Positions 1 to 13,548 of a stretch of 64,000 nt of DNA are shown here, piece after piece; position 1 is the first letter of the stretch, and each line of letters begins with the position of its first letter. Source of the DNA: Paracentrotus lividus. Lineage: Eukaryota; Echinodermata; Echinoidea; Camarodonta; Echinidae. The stretch covers positions 8,265,515 to 8,329,514 of the forward strand of contig CALNVZ010002100.1 of NCBI GenBank assembly GCA_940671915.1, written 5' to 3'. The notes under the pieces were generated by a model that was not told where the DNA came from, did no database searches, and saw only the letters and a list, made by a program, of their open reading frames with translations. The position numbers and the translations under genes are program-made.

Positions 1-884
1 GTAACAAAAAATAGTGCAACAAAAAATGTGGCTTATCAATAAGTGATCACATTTAGAATAATACATCAGCATTGTTGAAAAGAATATTTTGTAGAATTAG
101 GCACAGCTCAACAGCAGAAATTTTATATGATAGATAATAAAATGATGTGTAGATGTATGAAAGCACATTTCCAAACGACCAAAAAGCCGTTTATGAATAG
201 AAATAAAGAAAAAAGTTAGAGACCGAGGAAAACAAAAGCATCAAAACGGCAATTCTTATGAATCAATGAAAGGGGCCAAAGGAAGATGTGAATATTTCCT
301 TGTACCCACATACCTGCATCTTTAATGAACGTCAGTCAACATGTAGTAATACAAATGCTACAGCTGCATAATGAATGCTAGATTTGAAGGGGAGTGCACA
401 ATTTGGTCTCGTATGTAAACCAGTGTAGTCCAGCATTGTACGGATCCTTTGTATAATGAGACAAGGCAAAGCCCAGGAAATCCACCCCAATACAATTTGC
501 GGAAGAGTTATAACTGTCATTTAATAACCCTGAGGCCATAGTGAGGTGGTGCCTGTAAAAACATGTTAATGTGTACTTCTACTGTAAATCATTAGCTTTG
601 CCTGTCACTCAACCTAATGCCAAATGCACCTCAGAATCGACATTAACTAAACATGCATCATTGTTACAGGTTATATTTCTGCAGACGTAATGAAAGGGAA
701 CTAATATATTTTGTGTATAATAAAATGGTACATTTGGAAAACATTTATTTAAAGTATGAATATTAATCATAACCTGGTATAGTCTGGTATTTTCATAAAG
801 TAGAAACATCAGGCTTTCTTCTTCAATTTTTTTCATCCCATTTGGTGGTGTAATTTTTGAGATATGACCAGTTTTCTGCAATCA

Positions 885-1147
885 GGACATATCCATTTTC
901 GCACGATGTCCATGCTTTTGTGTAGGTTCCGCATAATGGAACAATAGAAGTGCGTAATTTCGATTTGTGCCTCGTCGCACAAAACCTAGCATAACTTTTG
1001 TTTTACGAAAGCAAATTATACAGAAAAAAGTGCATCAGCAATAAAAATCCTTTTGCTTTAATTTGGTACCACATACACATATCATTTGAAAGGATTTCAC
1101 AACTAAATTTTTTCCCCGACTGTACGATTTTATTTACACAGACTGTA
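885..1147 (-). mobile_element. Partial TACAGTCTG-family inverted-repeat element
   Basis: Read on the minus strand from 1147, the sequence begins TACAGTCTGTGTAAATAAAA and stays alignable for about 250 bp with the element at 21175-21659, sharing ACAGTCGGGGAAAAAA, GGTACCAAATTAAAGC and GAACCTACAC. The far end is not clear, so this is a one-ended or decayed copy. The left boundary is approximate. Confidence 0.6.
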
Positions 1148-1831
1148 TATTTTGTAGAGGGGTAGGATGTATCGAATTATGTACCGAATTATGATATTAT
1201 AATAACCTCATATTTCATATTGTAGCAAATACCTTTCTCGTGTTCCTTCAATCCCATTAAAGTGCAATAGTTCACAAAAGAAGCAATTAAATGCCAGGGT
1301 AGAGAATTTATATAATATTGAATATTTTCTTTTATACCTTGATTGCCTATCAAATCATTCACCTTGGGCTTGTTCGTCATGCGTAGTCATTGGTAGAGTA
1401 GGCCAACTATCCAATTATGTACATTTATGAACAAAGAGTCGAATAGTAATGAAATAGTATATTTATAAAATATGAAATTTTAGTAAGCCTATCTAATATT
1501 TATTCAAGCTGGTATGACTCACTAAAAAACAATTTTATTTCTGTTAAAGATCCTCTTCATAAACATCTCAAATTGAGATTGCTTTCATATGTTTTTAATA
1601 ACGTAAATTATAATACCCTATTATTTAAGACCATTTTCACATGATTTCTAAAATGCACAAGATTAAATTGTTCACCTATATACAGCACTTTGTTTGATAT
1701 GAAAGATATTTGCATATTAACCTAGTTTGTAAGTAAAGAAAGCTCTTCCATCAACTAAAATCATTATATGATTTTAATCTGAAATAAATAAAGTAAATCA
1801 CTGAACATGCTGAATGACCTTTTAGATTTAT

Positions 1832-2257
1832 CTATATCTTGATGAATGCGAAAGACAGATGAGATATAAAGCGCACTTGAGATATAGGAGTATCTGCTTT
1901 CTTTTCATGAAGGAGTGTGTGCGCTACCATATGAAGTGTTTTAAGAAGGTCGAATAAGCTCATTTTCTGGACTTGTTTTCTATGACCTGGCAGTAGTCCT
2001 GAAAGGAACACTTTGCACCCTCTCGAGTCATATTGCAGGTGATTCGAGGAGCAGGGAGGATTGAATGTCATTTGGAAATGGTCTAGCTTGGTTATCGATC
2101 GAGGGCAGATGAAAAGAAATGGCTCAAGATGGAATAGGGTGCGAAGGAATGGAAATCCACTCAAGATCATCTCAAGTCCATCTGGATTAAAGATGAATAG
2201 CCTGCATGTGGCCATGCTTTCTACATGACTGTTAGCTACAAAGCCATGGTGCAACAC
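1832..2257 (-). other. Unassigned open frame of 141 codons
   Basis: The longest unexplained open frame in the left part of the window. It starts MLHHGFVANSHVES and has no splice context, recognisable domain or family match that I can name. The underlying DNA is less AT-rich than its surroundings. It could be a fragment of a repeat or chance. Not called as a gene. Confidence 0.15.
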
Positions 2258-4285
2258 CTACCACAGACGGCCATTATACTGTAAATGTATAGACCTACAG
2301 TTTTGCACTTAGTCACCGGAATATAGAAGGAAAAAAAGTCGAGAGGACTTTCAGTCATAACACCGTTGGGTAATTGTAGACTACATGATTCTTGTTACTT
2401 CCATTTTGACTTCTACAAAAGTTAATTTTCTCATTTAATTATTGAAAAACTAGAATGTGGTACAATTAGATAATTCACGAGATATAGAACTAATTTTTTG
2501 TAATGTTTTTTTTTAAATAATAAACATGATAAAGTGTTGATGTTAGTGCCAATAAAAACGATAAATACAATATATTTTTCTTGATAAAAATCACCTGCAG
2601 TGCGAGGTAGCAAATGTTGACGTGGTTGGATGTTGCCACTTATTATATCGCTCACCAGAGCATTGAGCTTCAGAGTCACGGATCGCTAGTGTCTGTGCTG
2701 GCGCCAGTATGTCGGCGAAAACAACAAATATACGAGTTTATATCTCCCGTTATAACCCCACCATTTGACAAGGTTATAGACGATCATCATACTGATACAT
2801 TTGCAGTTCTATCTTTCATCTTTAGAATTCCATATTAGATAGGTTAATAGAGTCGTGAATTCTTAAATTACCCTCAGGGGAAGAAATTTTCATTGTATAT
2901 CTTCAACGAATGCCGAAGTGTTCGTAAGCCAGCTTTGGCATATTACCAGGCAAAATTTTCGTTGACTTATCGTTTTCCTCATATTTGTATACGACGTGCC
3001 TATATGATTGTATTCTACATTAAATATTTTGATGGGCATGAAACACGTATAAATTGTTTGCATAAACTATTCAATATTATGCAATTACACTGTCAATGGC
3101 ATATAAATTTGTACCATTTCCATATAAATTAATTGAATCGTTCATCTGTTCAATACATTCACTTCCCAAATTAAAGAAGGTTACATCGGATATTTTTTAA
3201 TGTGAGTAGAACACAATAAAGAGTCATGTTAACTTTGTGAATCATTGCAAGATTAAAGATGATTTCAAGACCTCTATACTATGAATGCAAATACGAGGCA
3301 CATTAATAACACATTTTTAGCTGAAGTATAACACATTTTTTTTTAACGTGATATAATATTCCAACATTAAAATTACAGTTAACAACAGCTAGATATGAGT
3401 AATACAGATCGTCACTTGATTTTACGACAAAAGAAGTACAATTTTATGAACCATAATCATTGTTCATTTCAGCCCTACATTCCCCACGTCATAATTATTA
3501 TCAACACTTCACTGTACTTTTTAGTACATATTTTTATCATCTTTTAAGGCACATATAAATGTATATCCTTTGAATTGTCACGTGAGGTACACGGCTCTTT
3601 ATTTTATGACGGCATCGCTGCTTGTTTGAAGATGTGTCTTACAATGATAATTGGACACGTTTCAGAGACACTTTTGGTTGTCACATCAACAAGAAAAATA
3701 TCATGTGATTCACCCCTGTCGGATATAAACTAGCGGACTATTTATGTAGCATATGGATGCATAATCACGCCACACCCTTTTATCGTTAAAGTGAATGTAA
3801 AATTTTTTTTTCCATTTTTACATGTAAATCTGACAAACCATACAAACATTTTTTTAAAATAAATAACCAAGTTACGATGATCCGATTATAACAAATTTAC
3901 CAAGACCCTACTGTATCCTGAACAGTAGATGCTGATTATAAAGTGAATAATAAGACGTAAGTTTAGACAATTCAATCGCCCACTGTTTTTTATGATTATT
4001 AGGTAGCTTTTTATTTTACGTGAAGTGGATGCAACAAAATTAGTACAATTTTTTTTATTTCTCCGGTTAGACAAACGACGTATACTATCGTTAGTGTCAC
4101 ATTAAGTAAGAAGATATATATTTTAAAGTTTCAAATTCATGTTTCAATCAAAACATATTCACCATTACTATAAACGCAAAGCAAATATCCTTATTTAACC
4201 CCAAATTATAAATGATTTCATATGAACTTTGATAGGATCAAGATTACAGACCGTAATTGCAAATTGGTTTTTAATGGGTTGTCCA

Positions 4286-5125
4286 TACCGAGTGAGTCAA
4301 ACAAAAAACTTTACACCTAGAAAAATGTCAATAAAAAGAAAACCAATTTATAAACCCTAAATCATTTTACATATTCTGAAAGAGTAACTCCTCCCACATC
4401 TTCTGGTACCATTTTCATGTGGTATGTTTTTACCCTTGGATGAACACGACGCATTGTTGCGAACATGCAAATTTCGAATTGTGCCAGAGTGGGGATGAAA
4501 TTGAAACAACAAAAGCTGACAAAAAAGCAACTCCACATGAATAAAGTAGCATAACTTTTTAACGAAAACGTTTTCGGCTTAATAACTTGGCAGAGGTGTT
4601 GTTACACATACTGACTACATTTTGTATGAAAATGAGATAAATCTGTAGAGTATAGGCATGAGTGAGCACACGTCAAAGACAAATGATCTCTTTTCAAAGA
4701 ATAGGAGGCTTTTTAGGTCTGTCAGTGGCAATTTACTTTTTGATGTGTACTCATTCGTGCATTACTGACGAGTCATCTAATTTTCATACAAAATGTAGTC
4801 AATATGTGTAACAACAGCCCTGCCAAGTTATTAAGCGGAAGACTTTTTCGTTAAAAAGTTACGCTATTTTATTCATGATGGAGTTACTTTTTTGTCAGCT
4901 TTTCTTGTTTCAATTCCATCCCTACCCTGGCACAATTAGAAATTTGCATGTTCGCAAACAATGCGTCGTGTTCATCCAAGCGTAAAGACATACCACACAA
5001 AATGGTACCAGAAGATGCGGGAGGATTTACTCTTTCAGAATATGTAAAATAATTTAGGATTTATAAATTGGTTTTCTTTTTATTGACATTTTTCTAGGTG
5101 TAAAGTTTTTTTTACTCACTCGGTA
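4286..5125. mobile_element. Foldback MITE, TACCGAGTGAG family, copy 1
   Basis: Two arms of about 400 bp are inverted copies of each other almost to the centre. The ends read TACCGAGTGAGTCAAAC and, inverted, TTTACTCACTCGGTA. Both arms contain AAAAGAAAACCAATTTATAA, CTTCTGGTACCA and AACAACAAAAGCTGA or their complements. No coding sequence is present. TA at both ends suggests a Tc1/mariner-type target. Copies 2 and 3 are at 38512 and 48060. Confidence 0.85.
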
Positions 5126-6467
5126 GATTACAAGATTAGGATTATATATTATTTTCTTTTAACTATCCCTCATCTTTTTATACATACACAACCTACTATA
5201 ATTATAGTGTTGCACATAATAACCCGGTGCTGCTTTAAAATGAGAAAGAAATTAGGCAAAAATATCGCCAGGTTTTGGGGGTTTTTATTGGGGGGGGGGG
5301 CTGGGGCAGTCAATTACCATGTATTATAGCCTTATTTAAAGTATCCTTAAGTTTCTACAAAGACTTACTAGATGACAATTCTTATTCCAATACTACATGT
5401 ATGTTTAAAGTAAACTATACATCAAAGATAAAACTAAATAAAACCAATTTGGGCCACAAAGCTCTAGCACAAAAAAAAAACTCAATACCATCGACACAAT
5501 TGATTCGGAAATTAAGAGCTAAATAAGTGAAACATTCGTGGTTGGTTCGCTAACATTCATGGAAGAATGCTATATGCTGAATGGAAGTATTGCTATTAAT
5601 AACGGTTTTAAATTTCGAATTTTATATATTGCCAATTCATCTCCTTTATATATGATGTTTAGGCATGACCTAAATGTATTGTTCTGAACTTTGAAATTAT
5701 TCATACATAATAGTTCAACATCTATAGATATAAGACAAAGTCTGAATAGTGATTTCAACAACATGCAAAATATCGTGCAAAAAAGATGGCTACATTCGTG
5801 CTACAATCGAAATGTGATCGTGTACAGTAATAAAGTGATTAATTACAATATGGAATGGACAAGAGAATCAACCATTAATATTCTACTTCAGTAACATCAA
5901 AATAATTTATATCAAGAAAGACAATTAATTTGTAAATCGGTTAAAAAAATAAATCAGATTCATATTGATAAAATAACATGTGTAAGTGCTGTGCATTGAA
6001 TTTGAGAAGGTCGTTAGTCTGAAGCCATGCAGCATGCTCAATTAACGATCCTCACGAATAATGTTGACAAATAACCATTAAAACAATTGAAGCAATTAAA
6101 TCTAGTCAAGCACATCAATGGCCTGCTAAAATAAAACTTGCGCAAGATAAGATAATCATGCAGTTTTACAAGATATCTGAACATTAAAAGCATGAAAGCA
6201 AATTAGCTAACGAGGCTGACATAACTTGCGCAGTTCAATCAGACTGTCTTAAAGAATAAAGAACATTAAAATTGAGAATTTCTTTGATATTTATTAGATA
6301 AAAGTATCTTTGAAAATAAATCAGCAATGTTGAATCATCCAAATAAAAAGCTTACAAAAAGAACACGAATTTGAACTAAAAGAAATTGAGCAGCCACATT
6401 GATACATCGACCGTAGAGCAAGACTCGAACTTGGACTTTTCTCAAATTTCAATGCAACAGGACTTAC

Positions 6468-6617
6468 GACATTTATGACGAATGCAGCATCATCTAGGCT
6501 GTTTCTTCGTCTCCTAGGCGACCTCCGGCTCGCCAATAGTGGGGCCTGCTGCCACAGGCCCGACTGAGTTATAAAAGAGCGTTGACGTTGACACAGGTTG
6601 CATAACCACTGCTCCTT
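6468..6617 (-). CDS. RIMS1/2: RIM coding exon 3 (last zinc-ligand pair, SGLW segment)
   Basis: Acceptor ccattccgttgtgcag and donor GTC|GTAAGT bound exactly 50 codons in phase 0 at both ends. The exon begins KEQWLCNLCQRQ, which supplies the fourth zinc-ligand pair (C325/C328), then ITQSGLWQQ, corresponding to the Rab-contacting SGAWFF segment of vertebrate RIM and rabphilin. A basic stretch RRSPRRRRNSLDD follows. The next exon lies beyond the left edge. Exon 2 to exon 3 is a 28.2-kb intron, and the phase match and completed zinc finger make the join secure. Confidence 0.92.
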
Positions 6618-9600
6618 CTGCACAACGGAATGGGAGGAGGAGTCAAGATGCAACAAATAAACCAAACAGCCAACATGATTTAGAAGCAGTATATTCATCC
6701 ATATCATAATGTGCATCACATGAAAACAAGTGATGAGCATTGAACAGCACATCAGCTGTCCTTATTTTCAAACTACAACTGTGACTGCGTGATGGAGGTG
6801 GACAATGTGAGTGAATTGTGTTGGTGAATGTGTGAGCTAGATAAGAAACGAAATATCCATGTTAAACTTTTGAAGAAGAAAAAAATTACACTGAGATAGC
6901 TATTCAGCTCCAACAGAACTACTGCCTAAAAAAAAGTTTAAAGCCTAGGAAGGTATTACCTTTCTTTTATCTAAATAAAGGGAGATAAATTTGCCCTATT
7001 CTGGGTCATACACAACCACGCGGTATGGCACATGCATACGACATCTGTATAGACCCACATAGATCAAGAGTCGGATCATTTTGACCCTTCATTTTGTAAA
7101 GTGTAAGGAAAACAAAATGATAAAGCGGAAAAAAAATATTCGGATGTTGTGATCCATTGGCACCAAAGTTAAGTATTTGAATTATTTGATGAGATTATAC
7201 CGGATACTCAAATCTGATGGAATTGAGTGATGTTCTAATAATTATATGAAAAAGAAAGATACGTCAAAATTTGAAGTACAGGAAGTATACAGCGAGTCCA
7301 ATTTGCTTATAGGTTCACGGTATGAAAGACCAGGCACATTGTATTAACAATAAAGATCTTGTGTTGATTGTGGGAACAGATTGCTACAACAAAACAAATC
7401 TCATATCACAACATTAGAAATTATCAGTTCAATTATTATTATAAAGTTATAAATCTAAATAATTTTTTTACCATTAATGTAAATTGTCGTAAACAACAAT
7501 AAGTGCATGAAAATCTATCCACATTTTTGTTTGAAAGCACAATCACTAAGACAAGAACAATGGGACGATAAACAATCAAAGTTATAATTATCTCCTCCTC
7601 CATCAGGTGCTCTATGAAAAAGGGTGTAATACACAATATTGAGATTTGTGGCCAACCTTCAAACCTTGATATCAATACATTTTTCATTAAATGTAATGCA
7701 ATGGGGATGCCAAATGACCAATATAATGGGTGGACAAACCGCTGTGTGCATAACTTTGTCGCACTGCAAATGTAAACGTTCAGTGGCGCACAAGCCATAG
7801 GATGCCTGAGGCGTACATCGACCGGGGAAATACGAGGGTAGCGAATGCAGTTAAATCTGGGATGGTACTTTAGCACCCCCCCCCCCACTCACTAACCTCT
7901 ACTTCCACATCACACACTTGTGCTAATGCATGCATAGAAGTAACGCTTCACATAGGCGGACATTTATAGATGGGGAAAACTAAGAATGTTGGACAGAGAC
8001 AGAGAAGGACAAAAATAAAGGGGAAATTATATTACGAATGCCTTGTCTTCTAAATCACAACTCCTCCTTGTTCAACGCACTATTAATCCTTAAAATCAGA
8101 TCCAAATTGTGGTTTTGATATGGTATGGCTATACGACCTATACTTTTTGATATTGGTTATGGCTATACGACCTATACGGGGCCTATGAAGAATAAGAATA
8201 AGAATAAGAAATCTGAAAATCTACAAATAAGGCAGTGAGCACAAGAGGCATCAGGATATGAAAAAACGCAATACCTTCCTTCGAAAGCATTACATTTTCT
8301 ATAGCAGGAGAGAGAGGTGGCTTGAGCAAAATTCGATATATGCCATTCGGGGATTCGGTTGACATAGCAAATCAGTATAAAAATAGAATCATTTGAGGGC
8401 ATGTTGATATTCGGCTGGTCACGTGATGCAAGCACACAGAGTAAGGGTGTGTAATGACTTTGTACTATGAGATCGTATTAGAGGAATTTGAGGGCACGGG
8501 AGAGAGATGCATTTCTTTTGACTTGCCAAACACAACCGCCAGACAATTTTCTCTATCTAGGGCAAAATTTTTTCACCTTTCCGCGTTACAAACAGAACAA
8601 AACGCATATAATATAAACAATTCCAAGCCCCAATTCGAGGTTTTCGTATTAAACTCCTTTGATTTATTGCTTTTTGCAAGAAAATTTATTAACATATAAA
8701 TGTTAATCGTTTAATATCGTAAAAGTAAAGGGTATACCCCACTGGCTCAAATGAAATCCCAGTGTGGTATTGTGAATAACTCTGTTATGATATATCTTTC
8801 TATAAAAAAAAATAATGAACAGTGATGAAGGAAGGCGCTTTCTAATTTTTTCTTTATATAGCTTTGAGTAGAGGAATTCACATTTCAATTCTAAAATGAA
8901 AATGTGTATCAATTTCATGCTTATGATATATGGCGGGAAAAAATAGTATGCGCAGAACAAGAAAATAACAACTGAAGCGCTGAGGATACCATTTGCTTAG
9001 CATACGCCTATATACCATGCACCCTACCATTCAAGAGAGTAATCAATATTAGGAAGATGGACCAAATTAGCACAAACTTTGAACTTTGGCAATCATATCA
9101 ATCATCGAACCCCTGGGCATGAACTCACTCCTGATCCACTAATGACACTCACCACCGCATGATAAGTCACGTGATCTGTGTATGTTATTCATGTGAGACG
9201 AAGGGGCTGGTTGATGTGATGAGTGCTACAGGCGAGTATGGCATTAACATCAATCATCAAGTGGGTTTCTTTATATGGCGGCAAAAGAGATGCATTATGG
9301 TCCATCAAATGCCTCACTCACACTGTTGCCTGCTTGTGCAGATACACGCGAAGCAAATATACAGATAGTGAGGTTAAAGCCTTTGCTCCGGCTATCACAT
9401 TATCGAGATGTTGAATATTTAATGTACATTCTATTTAGGCTGCAGTGGGTTTTAATTTTAAATGCAAATTAATTTAATATAAATTTAAGTTCTTTTAATA
9501 TATATAAAAAACACCGTGAACAATCGAAGTTTTGTTTCTATCAATTAATATTTTGAATTTAATGTTCACATTCCCTATCACACCTGTTTGATTGTAAAGA

Positions 9601-12600
9601 TAAAATGTATTTGTGAAAATTGGGAAATGTCACGCACAATTTATATTTCGCTTTTTAGGATATCCTGGAATGACATACCCAATATAAACACAACGTAAGT
9701 GTAAGTGTAATGTAATGACCCGTAATTTTACAATGTTTTAATATGTCGATTAGCATTCCTCCTCATTGAAATAGAAAGCCCGCCGTATTAATAAAAAAAC
9801 AAACAAAACAAAAAAAAAAAAAAAAACGCGGTTGTTTGTTTTTCATAACAGCAAGCATTGAGTGAGTATATAACACGATGTAACGCTCACCCACCCCTCT
9901 TGCAAACACACACGTGCACACCTCATGAATATTTCTGGTGGCGTGCGTGCGCTAATCGTGACGACCATACATTCACAGTTAGGCATGGGCGCCTTTGGGA
10001 CCCTCACCTGTCATTCGTATACATTAACGTCCGGTTTAAAGTAAATACGTATTGCAAGTAGCAGAGTAGCGGTGAACTCCTATTTACACTGCCCGCAATC
10101 CACTCAGCTATAGCATTGTCATGTATTCTTGACCTCTTACAATCATGTAATCATGAGCTACTGATTTCTTTAATATAATATTAATTGATTTCTAAAAATA
10201 AAATGACTCACATCTACTGAGATCGCTAATAATACAGCAATCTGTTGCTGACACAGTAATATAATACGTTTTGCTTTAAATAAAATATTCTGGATAATTA
10301 TGCTTTTGTATATATTATAGAATATTATCACATTAAAAGCTTTCGCTTTATATCAATCAATTATAATATATTTTACTTTAATTTTCTTTTTTTCCTAATC
10401 GAAAATACGTTTTTAAGAAGGGATTGAGTTTCTTAATATGATACATGATACGTTTCTAATATTGTTCATGTCTAATGATTTTATAAGAGTACTGAGTATC
10501 AATATGAATTCATGTAATTGGCTAATTACATGAACAACAAACAAAAAAAAAAATAAAAAATTAAGGGTTTACTTTCTACCTAAGACGTAATAGTTAAACA
10601 TAGATTACAAGTAAATGATATAAGTTATGTTGTTGTTGTTTTTATATTTCACGGCGTTTCATTCATTATATAAATATTACGCCTCATAATTTGCGGTTTT
10701 TTCCTTTCCTTTCTCTCTCTCCTCCCTATTTTTTTAAAAAGAAAATCAAATAATTAGGGATTTTATTTTAATTTTCTATACAAACCTTGCTTAATCAAGA
10801 AATGTTCAACGTCAAACCATTGATTCAGCAAGTTTATAAGAGTTTCAATTTTTTTTGTTTAATTCTAGATATTGATAACAAATATCACCCATAATCTATA
10901 ACACACCGCATAACGCGGACATGGCTATGCATTTTCATGTATTATTGACCTTTGACATGTCCTGTCAGAGAAAAGAAGTAAAATTCTTTACTGTGCACAA
11001 ATTCAAATACTAATAAAAGCAAGTCTTGCATTAATTTGTTCAATGTCATTATGAGTTAATAATGACTCACATCTACTGTAGATCTGTAATTTACGATAAT
11101 TGCAACAATAATTGATGAGGGACATTAATATCATACTTCGTGTTTGCAATTTAATATTGTGGATCATAATGCTTTTAATATTCAAAATAGTAGGGGAGAC
11201 GGGGATGGAAGTTACACGGGTCAGTTGTTACAATTCTCAGTGTGCTAAGTTGGAACAAGAGAGTTCGTGCTAACTGGCATCTATATACAGCCTACACATA
11301 TAGCTGTGATGAACTACCGGTCGTGAGGTTTCTTCGTTGTTTTATTAAAAAGTAAATCACAAAAACCATTTTTTACAGTTCCAAGGAATTTTTGACAAAA
11401 TTAAAATTGTAATAGTTCTTACAACTAAAGGCACATGATGATAGTCTGGTATTGTGAATGTAGTACATGTATGTCACTAATAACCCTGAGCCATGCCCTG
11501 TAATTCTGCCTAATGGCTGTGCTACAGTTGATTTATGTGTAAAATCACCCATGGGGTAGGTTGTTACAACAACCTACCCCATGTCGATGTAACAACCTAC
11601 CCCAATTACATTACACTGTAAAGTAATTTTGTTTCAATTTTCAGGTGTTAATATTTTGATATTTCTATTACTTTCTCGCTCTTCTTGATCTACTGTTAAC
11701 GATACCAAGAAACCGGAAAGTTGAAACAAAAGCATAGAGATTTACACATTGTAACAAATTACACCGTATGTTTACATATAGTAACAAATTACCCCGATGG
11801 TGTAACAATTAACTTACCCCGTATACGGGGTAGGTTGTTACAAAAATGTCTTCATTAATTGTTTATGTGCCTCGGGTTTTAGCCAACATAATAGGCTAAC
11901 TACAGACCCCAAAATGGAGTGTGTGAGTACTTTCATTAGAATTATCTGGCCGAAAATGTGAATTTTGTAACGTCCATCCCCGGTCTCCCTACCGCTTTAA
12001 TATATTTCGCTTTATTATTTGTTATTTAATTTTCATGATATTTTACAACACTTTCTTCTTTTTCTAATCCAAAATACTGTTATAAAAGGATTGATTTCAA
12101 TTTCTACTATGATTCGTTTCTAACACTGTTCATGTCTAAATGACGATTTGGTAAGGATAGCATCGAGTAGGCCTATATGTATTCATGTAATTATCTAATT
12201 TACTTGAACAACCAAAATAGTTTACTTTCTACCTAAGACGTGATATCTAAATGAATTGATATAAGGTATGTTCAATCTCAAACCATTGATTCAGTCAGTT
12301 TTGAATAGTTTTAATTTTTTCTTAATTCTAGATCTATTGAGAACAAAAGGCTTTCGATGATTTATATAAAGACCGCATCTGATGACAAGAACTCATAAAT
12401 TAATCCTATTTGTACATGTACAAAGTAGGCTACTATACACTACTACGAATGATACGTTATTACAGTCACACGTTTCCATTTCAAAAATATGTTCCGTTGT
12501 ACCAGGATTATATATAAATCTTAAATGATTGATCTCTTGTCATAAATATTGTTCGTTTTCTCCCATAATGTTGCCCTGCGGAACCTCAACATCCGTCTTG

Positions 12601-13465
12601 TGCGGATTAGAAATTAATGATAATAGAACTAATTTGATTACATCACTAGCAAACAGTCCTCTTAAGCAAAGGGAATAATTATGCCATTCAGCTCTTACGT
12701 AATGCATGCGCTAGAAATCAATGTGGTCTATATTACTACCCTTCGTGGTGAGGTAGAGGAATAGCCGAATAATCAATATGGCGTATTTTGATGAACTTAT
12801 TTGTACCTAAAGGTCAACTTAGGCAGCAACGATGCATCCGGCATCTAGCAACACACAGGGGGGATAGTGTGTAACATATAAAATACTGAATGAAGACAGA
12901 GGGCAAGGAAGATATTCCTTGACTACAATGTTGTAGATGAAGGAGGTAAAAGCCAAAATATTATTCTAGAACTATGACTAACTCTGATAAAATGATATTT
13001 GAAGTTGAAATATGAAACAATACAGAATATTCAAATGTAAGAACAAGAGCTTTCTAAGAACAGCAAATCACGGAGGCCCTAAGTTTTCTTTAATATGACC
13101 CGACAAAGCCTCTGGGGGTTGTGCGTAAAAAGCATCTACCTTCATTCTGTGGATGCCATCGTTCCATTTACTCCCTACGGGCTTTTATCTCCCAAATTGT
13201 GAAGGTAGCCCAGCATCTGCCGGGGAAGTGACGCACAGATTATGGTGTTTTCAACGAGGAATGATAAATCTAAATCCCTGATGCAAGACAGACTTCGAAG
13301 GTACGTGTCAGTGTATTTCTCGTATCTTAGTCACATAATACTAACATAAATGGATTTAAAAGGGTGATTGAGCTTTTTAAGTAGAACTTGCTAAGCCAAT
13401 ACCGGAACCTTCTAGGATTTTTAATTTATTAATTAATTTTTTTTTTTTTCTGGGGGGGTATATAT

Positions 13466-13548
<83 letters not shown>

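Larger units (their letters stand above)
1..6467. other. RIM intron 3 (partial)
   Basis: AT-rich non-coding DNA downstream of RIM exon 3. It holds a partial TACAGTCTG-family element (about 885-1147) and a foldback element (4286-5125). No further RIM exon (PDZ or later) could be recognised on the minus strand. Short open frames at 609-881 and 1832-2257 resemble nothing known to me. Confidence 0.7.

Noticed and set aside
7439-7888. 149-codon minus-strand open frame beginning MGGGVLKY
   Set aside because: Its start is created by a poly-C run, and no domain, splice support or family match is visible.
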